In this document: one piece after another, positions 5,833 to 9,530 of the stretch
Numbering within the stretch: position 1 is the stretch's first letter
Layout: each line of letters begins with the position of its first letter
NCBI GenBank assembly: GCA_947504795.1
Contig: CANNJG010000060.1
Location: 1-9,530 of the forward strand
DNA from: Legionellaceae bacterium
GTDB taxonomy: Bacteria > Pseudomonadota > Gammaproteobacteria > Legionellales > Legionellaceae
Length of the DNA: 9,530 bases
Direction of reading: 5' to 3'
Notes under the pieces: generated by a model
Told to the model about the DNA's origin: nothing
What the model saw: only the letters and a program-made list of their open reading frames with translations
Databases searched by the model: none
Program-made: the position numbers and the translations under genes

Positions 5833-7944
5833 CTAATTAATTTTTATAATTGAGAGTCCGCCAACATCGTCCATAGATAATTGGGTACCAGGCGGTATTA
5901 CAACTGTGTCAGCGTATCTTTGAATAATAGCTGGCCCTATAATTTTTTGCCCTGCAACTAATTGTTCGCCCAAATGAACTTCGGTTTTTAATGCGCCTGA
6001 ACTCATAGAAAAATAAGCCAATCTTTCGCCGATCAATGAACTCATTTTTTTCGCCTGATTAGTCAATGCTCCCAAATTCGGTTTTGGAATTGCAATCGAT
6101 CCAATACTTCGCAGTGTGACTAAATCTATACCTGCACCTAGATAGGCGCTACCGGGACCAAAGTTTCCTTCATAAATAATGGGAAAGTTTTTCTCTAACT
6201 TTTCAATATCGTGTTGAGTCAATACCCCATTTGGCGCATCGACCTCTAATTCATGCACCTGCATTCCAAATCGCATATCAACAGTTCGTCTCAACTCAAC
6301 AGAATTTACATCAAACCCTGCATTTTTAAATCTAGTCATCAACTTTTCATCTGTAATAATAAAAATTTGATTTAATTTTTCTAAATTTTCTTTTGTAAAT
6401 GGGAATTTAAAATTGACAGATCTCTCTTCTTGTAACTCAATATCTGAAGTCAGCATTCCCATGGCAGAAAATACACCCGATTCTGCGGGAACGTAAGTGA
6501 TTTCGTTTCCAACTTGTGAGGCCAAAAATCCGGCAAAAATTGGACCAGCACCACCGTATAAAAAGAGTACGAATTTACGTGGATCCAATCCCCTCTCCAC
6601 AGTTACCTTTCTTACCAAATCAGCCATATGAGCGTTAGAAATTTCAAGTATTGCCGTAGCCACTTCCACCACCGACATGCCTAAAGGAGCAGCAACTCTT
6701 AAAATAGAGTCTTGCGCTTTTTTTAGATCAACCTTGACGGTGCCGCCCAATGGAAATTCCTCCGCTAGGTAGCCTAAAACCACGTGAGCATCTGTCACCG
6801 TTGGCTCAACTCCGCCCCGCCCATACGTTGCAGGACCGGGATTAGATCCAGCACTCTGTGGGCCAACTCTCAAACTCCCCCCCGGATCTACCCATGCAAT
6901 ACTGCCACCACCAGCGCCAATTGATTTAATAAATATCTTAGGCATCAGATAGGCATATTGTTTAATTACAGGCTGAGAGTCCATCTGAACTCGACCTTGA
7001 TTAACAATGCCCACATCAAAAGTTGTTCCACCGACATCGGCGCAGATAATATTTTGATGTCCAATAATGCTTGAAGCAAACCGACCACCTAAAACACCCC
7101 CAGCAGGTCCCGAGTCAACCGTTAACAAAGGGCGACCAAGAACAGCGTCGACGGTAGTTAAGCCTCCGTTTGCTTGCATCACCAACAATGAGCATGTCAG
7201 TCCATTGATTTGAAGTCTTTGCTCTAACTGCACCAAATAATCGCCCACAATGGGGCCAATGTATGAATTTAAAGCAGTAGATACCACTCTTTCGTATTCG
7301 CCACTCCGTGGAGACACTTCAGAAGAAATTGAAACAAAAAGATCAGGGTACTTGTGCTTAACCAAAGCCAAAATCGCTTCTTCGTGGATTGGATTTGCAA
7401 ATGACCAGAGTAAACAAACTGCAATAGAGGAGATGCCGCTTTTAACCAAATCATCCAAAGCTTTCTCTGCTTGAATTAAATCTAATTTAACAATAATTTC
7501 ACCACTGCTATCAATACGTTCAGTAATGGGGCGTATATCAATCGGATCGATGATTGGCGGATGGGCCTTGCTGAGATGGGTGACGTGTATTTTTTCTCGC
7601 TCTGACAATCCCATTACTTTTTGTCGCACACGGCCGATTGTTATGGTCTGTTCATGACCGCGAGTCATAAGCAAGCCCGTTCGCACGCCTTTGCGCTCGG
7701 TTAAAGCATTCGTTCCTACAGTCGTACCATGAACGAACGCGGTTGTTTGATGTAGTAGGACTGATACTTGAACCCCCAACATTTGAGCTCCAATCTCTAT
7801 GCAATTCATTACGCCCAGAGAGGGATCCGATTTAGTAGTCAAGGACTTAGTAACTATTCTTAGTCCCATATCGCCTTGAATAACGCAGTCTGTGAAAGTT
7901 CCACCTATATCCACAGCAATTCTCACTGATTGGTTTAGAAGCAT
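5833..7944 (-). CDS. hyuA: HyuA/acetone carboxylase beta-type ATP-hydrolysing subunit
   Basis: The 703-residue product is the ATPase subunit of the hydantoinase/oxoprolinase/acetone carboxylase family, where ATP activates a carbonyl or lactam oxygen for HyuB-type chemistry. The actin-like nucleotide fold is evident: VDIGGTFTD (11-19, phosphate 1), VHGTTVGTNALTERKG (71-86), ADVGGTTFDVG (302-312, phosphate 2), SIGAGGGSIAWVD (341-353), GPQSAGSNPGPATYGRGG (361-378) and YGGAGP (463-468). The C-terminal part (about 500-703) is the usual family extension ending G-P-A-I-I-Q-R-Y-A-D-T-V-V-I-P-P-G-T. Length is normal. No clear Shine-Dalgarno site precedes ATG 7944; the region just upstream is a near-palindrome at 7949-7961 that could fold. 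GTG at codon 7 has no better site, so ATG is kept. It is the first gene of the leftward operon and is divergent from the Liv-type binding protein. A cytoplasmic complex is expected. Substrate is unknown. Confidence 0.92.
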   Translation of the reverse strand: MLLNQSVRIAVDIGGTFTDCVIQGDMGLRIVTKSLTTKSDPSLGVMNCIEIGAQMLGVQVSVLLHQTTAFVHGTTVGTNALTERKGVRTGLLMTRGHEQTITIGRVRQKVMGLSEREKIHVTHLSKAHPPIIDPIDIRPITERIDSSGEIIVKLDLIQAEKALDDLVKSGISSIAVCLLWSFANPIHEEAILALVKHKYPDLFVSISSEVSPRSGEYERVVSTALNSYIGPIVGDYLVQLEQRLQINGLTCSLLVMQANGGLTTVDAVLGRPLLTVDSGPAGGVLGGRFASSIIGHQNIICADVGGTTFDVGIVNQGRVQMDSQPVIKQYAYLMPKIFIKSIGAGGGSIAWVDPGGSLRVGPQSAGSNPGPATYGRGGVEPTVTDAHVVLGYLAEEFPLGGTVKVDLKKAQDSILRVAAPLGMSVVEVATAILEISNAHMADLVRKVTVERGLDPRKFVLFLYGGAGPIFAGFLASQVGNEITYVPAESGVFSAMGMLTSDIELQEERSVNFKFPFTKENLEKLNQIFIITDEKLMTRFKNAGFDVNSVELRRTVDMRFGMQVHELEVDAPNGVLTQHDIEKLEKNFPIIYEGNFGPGSAYLGAGIDLVTLRSIGSIAIPKPNLGALTNQAKKMSSLIGERLAYFSMSSGALKTEVHLGEQLVAGQKIIGPAIIQRYADTVVIPPGTQLSMDDVGGLSIIKIN

Positions 7945-7990
7945 AAAAATGAAGCTTTCATCAGAGAAAAGTTTTGTACATCTATCAAAA

Positions 7991-8029
7991 AAGTTTAGGC
8001 TAGTCTCGCTAACTAGCCAATTGAAACTT
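7991..8029. promoter_or_regulatory. Operator-like or attenuator-like dyad in the divergent control region
   Basis: GGCTAGT (7998-8004) and ACTAGCC (8012-8018) are perfect inverted arms around a 7-base centre. They are flanked by a second inverted pair, AAGTTT (7991-7996) and AAACTT (8024-8029). Further AAGTTT-like copies lie at 7969-7974 and 8036-8041. Read leftward, the inner stem is followed by TAAAC and then six T residues. Two readings are possible: a regulator-binding site between the divergent genes, or a hairpin with a U-run in the hyuA leader acting as an attenuator. The sequence alone does not decide. Confidence 0.6.
7992..8020 (-). promoter_or_regulatory. Possible sigma-70 promoter for hyuA (weak match)
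   Basis: On the minus strand TTGGCT (complement of 8015-8020) and TAAACT (complement of 7992-7997) are 17 bases apart, each matching four of six consensus positions. The 7-bp dyad arms occupy the spacer and overlap the -35 box, so a bound regulator would directly affect this promoter. It lies about 50 bases upstream of the hyuA ATG. The match is modest, and AT-rich DNA yields such pairs by chance. Confidence 0.3.
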
Positions 8030-8116
8030 TCACCAAAGTTAAAAACACATCAAAAAGCAGAGGGTATACGAGTATGCGGATCATGCAAATAATGATTGCT
8101 TATTATTTTTATAAAG

Positions 8117-8145
8117 TTAACATGAGTTGCATTGTTGTTTATAAA
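8117..8145 (+). promoter_or_regulatory. Sigma-70 promoter for the Liv-type transporter operon
   Basis: TTAACA (8117-8122) and TATAAA (8140-8145) each match five of six consensus positions and are separated by the optimal 17 bases. Transcription would start near 8152, giving a leader of about 40 bases before the AGGAG site (8180-8184) and ATG 8191. A second, overlapping pair (TTGCAT 8127-8132 and TTATAG 8149-8154, 16-base spacer) is possible but weaker. Confidence 0.65.
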
Positions 8146-8190
8146 TCCTTATAGGTCAACTACATTGAGACAAATTTTTAGGAGATAAAA

Positions 8191-9360
8191 ATGAATATTA
8201 AAACTTTGATTGAAACTCGAAAATTTTTCCTTAAGTTACTTAGTTTTGTCCTAAGTACTTGTCTCCTGACATTCACTTTTTTCGGACACTCAAGTGCGCA
8301 GACAAAAGAGCCCTACGTAATTGGTGCGGTTTTATCATTAAGTGGTCCTGTTGCAGCTAATGGCGTTCCTACTCGAGACGGAATTCAACTTGCTCTTGAT
8401 CAAATTAATGCATCAGGTGGAATTAATGGTCGTCCAGTAAAAATCATATTTGAGGACGATCAAAGCAAACCTGATCAAGCGGTTATTTTGGCTAATAAAT
8501 TAATCAGTCAAGACAAAATATCTATATTGCTAGGTGCAAGTTTTGGGTCAACTGCAAATGCTGTTGCATCAGTTGCCGAAAAATTTAAAGTCCCTCAGCT
8601 CGCCGCAACTGCTTGGACAAAAGCAGATTTGAGACTTGTACCTTATACCTTTTACTTTCTTGTTGACTTTGAAACTGTCGTCGATCAAATGCTAACCTAT
8701 GCAACAAAAGATTTGGGTGCAAAAAAGATAGGTTTTCTAAGATTGACGCGAGAGTACGGTCAGGTCGCCTCAGAATCGCTTTATAAATTAAAAGACAAAC
8801 ATGGCGTTGAGGTTGTACGTGAGGAAAAGGGAAATGATCCAGATACAGATTTCACCGCGCAATTAGCCAATATTCGAGCTGCAAAACCAGATGTTTTGAT
8901 TTCTTGGTTTGCCAATCCTGCTGGCGCTATTTCCGTAAAAAATGCTCGTCAATTAGGACTTAATATTCCTATCATTGGCCCTGTTTCCATGGCAACTCGA
9001 CCCATGATTACGGCGGGAGGCCCTGCTGCTGAAGGCGTTATATTGCAGTCATTTATTGCATCAGATGATCCGCTTCCAAGACAAAAAGCTTTTGTCGACG
9101 CTTTTAATAAAAAATACGGCAAACTGCCTGAGGTATTTGAAAGTGTTGGATTTGATATGGCACAAGTTGCATTTTCTGCTCTAGCCAAAGCTGGTGGCGA
9201 CACTCCCGATCCACAAAAACTCAGGAATGAAATTGAACGCACCAGCTATGATGGTGTAGCATTAATTATTCGTTACAGCCCCAAGGTGCACGAACCAGAC
9301 GCGAAGAGTATTCTGTTCACCAAAGTACAAAAAGGTAAATTTGTTCGCGCTGTGCAATAA
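8191..9360 (+). CDS. livJ: Branched-chain amino acid type ABC transporter periplasmic binding protein
   Basis: The 389-residue product is a LivJ/LivK-type (periplasmic binding protein type 1, Peripla_BP_6) receptor. The N-terminus is a long signal peptide: basic residues up to about 15, a hydrophobic core at about 16-31, and a likely cleavage after S-S-A at 34-36. The mature domain begins YVIGAVLSLSGPVAANG (42-58), followed by GGINGRPVKIIFEDDQSKP (76-94) and LLGASFGSTANAVA (113-126), typical of the first lobe. It ends with the usual Y-x-P-x-x-H and a K-G-K-F motif. The start is fixed by AGGAG six bases upstream. A LivH-type permease starts 3 bp after its stop, which confirms an ABC import operon. 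Family members bind amino acids, but in betaproteobacteria many serve aromatic or carboxylic compounds. Divergence from hyuAB suggests the ligand is the HyuAB substrate or a precursor; that is inference. Confidence 0.93.
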   Translation: MNIKTLIETRKFFLKLLSFVLSTCLLTFTFFGHSSAQTKEPYVIGAVLSLSGPVAANGVPTRDGIQLALDQINASGGINGRPVKIIFEDDQSKPDQAVILANKLISQDKISILLGASFGSTANAVASVAEKFKVPQLAATAWTKADLRLVPYTFYFLVDFETVVDQMLTYATKDLGAKKIGFLRLTREYGQVASESLYKLKDKHGVEVVREEKGNDPDTDFTAQLANIRAAKPDVLISWFANPAGAISVKNARQLGLNIPIIGPVSMATRPMITAGGPAAEGVILQSFIASDDPLPRQKAFVDAFNKKYGKLPEVFESVGFDMAQVAFSALAKAGGDTPDPQKLRNEIERTSYDGVALIIRYSPKVHEPDAKSILFTKVQKGKFVRAVQ

Positions 9361-9363
9361 ATT

Positions 9364-9530
9364 ATGCGATTTTTTGATGTTAGTTTGGATACTTTAATTC
9401 AGTTTGCCTTAAGCGGGGTAACCATTGGTAGCATCTATGGATTAGTTGCCCTTGGTTTCACCCTCGTTTTTAACGCAACTGGTATTATAAATTTCGCACA
9501 AGGTCAATTCGTGATGCTGGGTGGCTTATT
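9364..9530 (+). CDS. livH: LivH-type ABC transporter permease, N-terminal part (runs off the right edge)
   Basis: ATG at 9364 opens a frame that stays open for 55 codons to the window edge; full LivH permeases are about 290 residues. The visible part has a short polar N-terminus, then a hydrophobic segment (about residues 11-36) with GVTIGSIYGLVALGFTLVF (19-37), and the family signature N-F-A-Q-G-Q-F-V-M-L-G-G (44-55). LivH forms the inner-membrane channel with LivM and is powered by LivG/LivF, which should lie to the right. No Shine-Dalgarno site is visible and the gene begins 3 bp after the binding-protein stop, so translational coupling is likely. Confidence 0.92.
   Translation, partial: MRFFDVSLDTLIQFALSGVTIGSIYGLVALGFTLVFNATGIINFAQGQFVMLGGL

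Noticed and set aside
8949..9242. 97-codon minus-strand open frame within the binding-protein gene
   Set aside because: Antisense shadow of the LivJ-type coding sequence; no motif and no expression signal.
1..9530. CRISPR array, tRNA, rRNA, phage or toxin-antitoxin or defence genes
   Set aside because: No regularly spaced repeats, no cloverleaf or rRNA-like sequence, and no open frame resembling such proteins was seen on either strand.

Overview
The window looks like a piece of a betaproteobacterial chromosome, most likely Burkholderiales. The reasons are an orphan Bug/TctC-type periplasmic binding protein (a family greatly expanded there), a remnant of a transposase type common there, and clear Shine-Dalgarno sites (GGAG/AAGGAG) before most genes. 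This is inference from protein style; no rRNA or other phylogenetic marker is present. Base composition is not uniform: positions 1 to about 1545 are moderately GC-rich, while the stretch from about 2050 to 9530 is AT-rich.

Layout. Positions 1-1545, minus strand: a Bug/TctC solute-binding protein followed by the start of an SMP-30/gluconolactonase-type lactonase that runs off the left edge. Positions 1546-2049 hold no intact gene. They contain the remnant of an IS3-family element (beginning of orfA only), which lies at the change in composition. Positions 2050-2937, minus: an alpha/beta hydrolase. Positions 3001-3032: a strong intrinsic terminator closing the next minus-strand transcript. Positions 3055-7944, minus: an operon reading hyuA-like, hyuB-like, VOC-fold protein. 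Positions 7945-8190: a divergent control region with a good sigma-70 promoter facing right and a conspicuous dyad near the left-facing gene. Positions 8191-9530, plus: a branched-chain amino acid type ABC transporter, with a complete periplasmic binding protein and the first 55 codons of a LivH-type permease.

How it fits together. The hyuA/hyuB pair is an ATP-dependent hydantoinase/oxoprolinase/carboxylase-type enzyme. The HyuB chain carries a C-terminal cysteine-rich domain resembling the separate gamma subunit of acetone and acetophenone carboxylases. This makes a biotin-independent carboxylase acting on a ketone or related small molecule at least as likely as a hydantoinase. The divergent Liv-type transporter probably imports the substrate, and the VOC protein and perhaps the alpha/beta hydrolase may process intermediates. 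The substrate cannot be read from the sequence. The most interesting points are the HyuB-gamma fusion, its pairing with a divergent importer across an operator-like dyad, and the transposon scar at the composition boundary.
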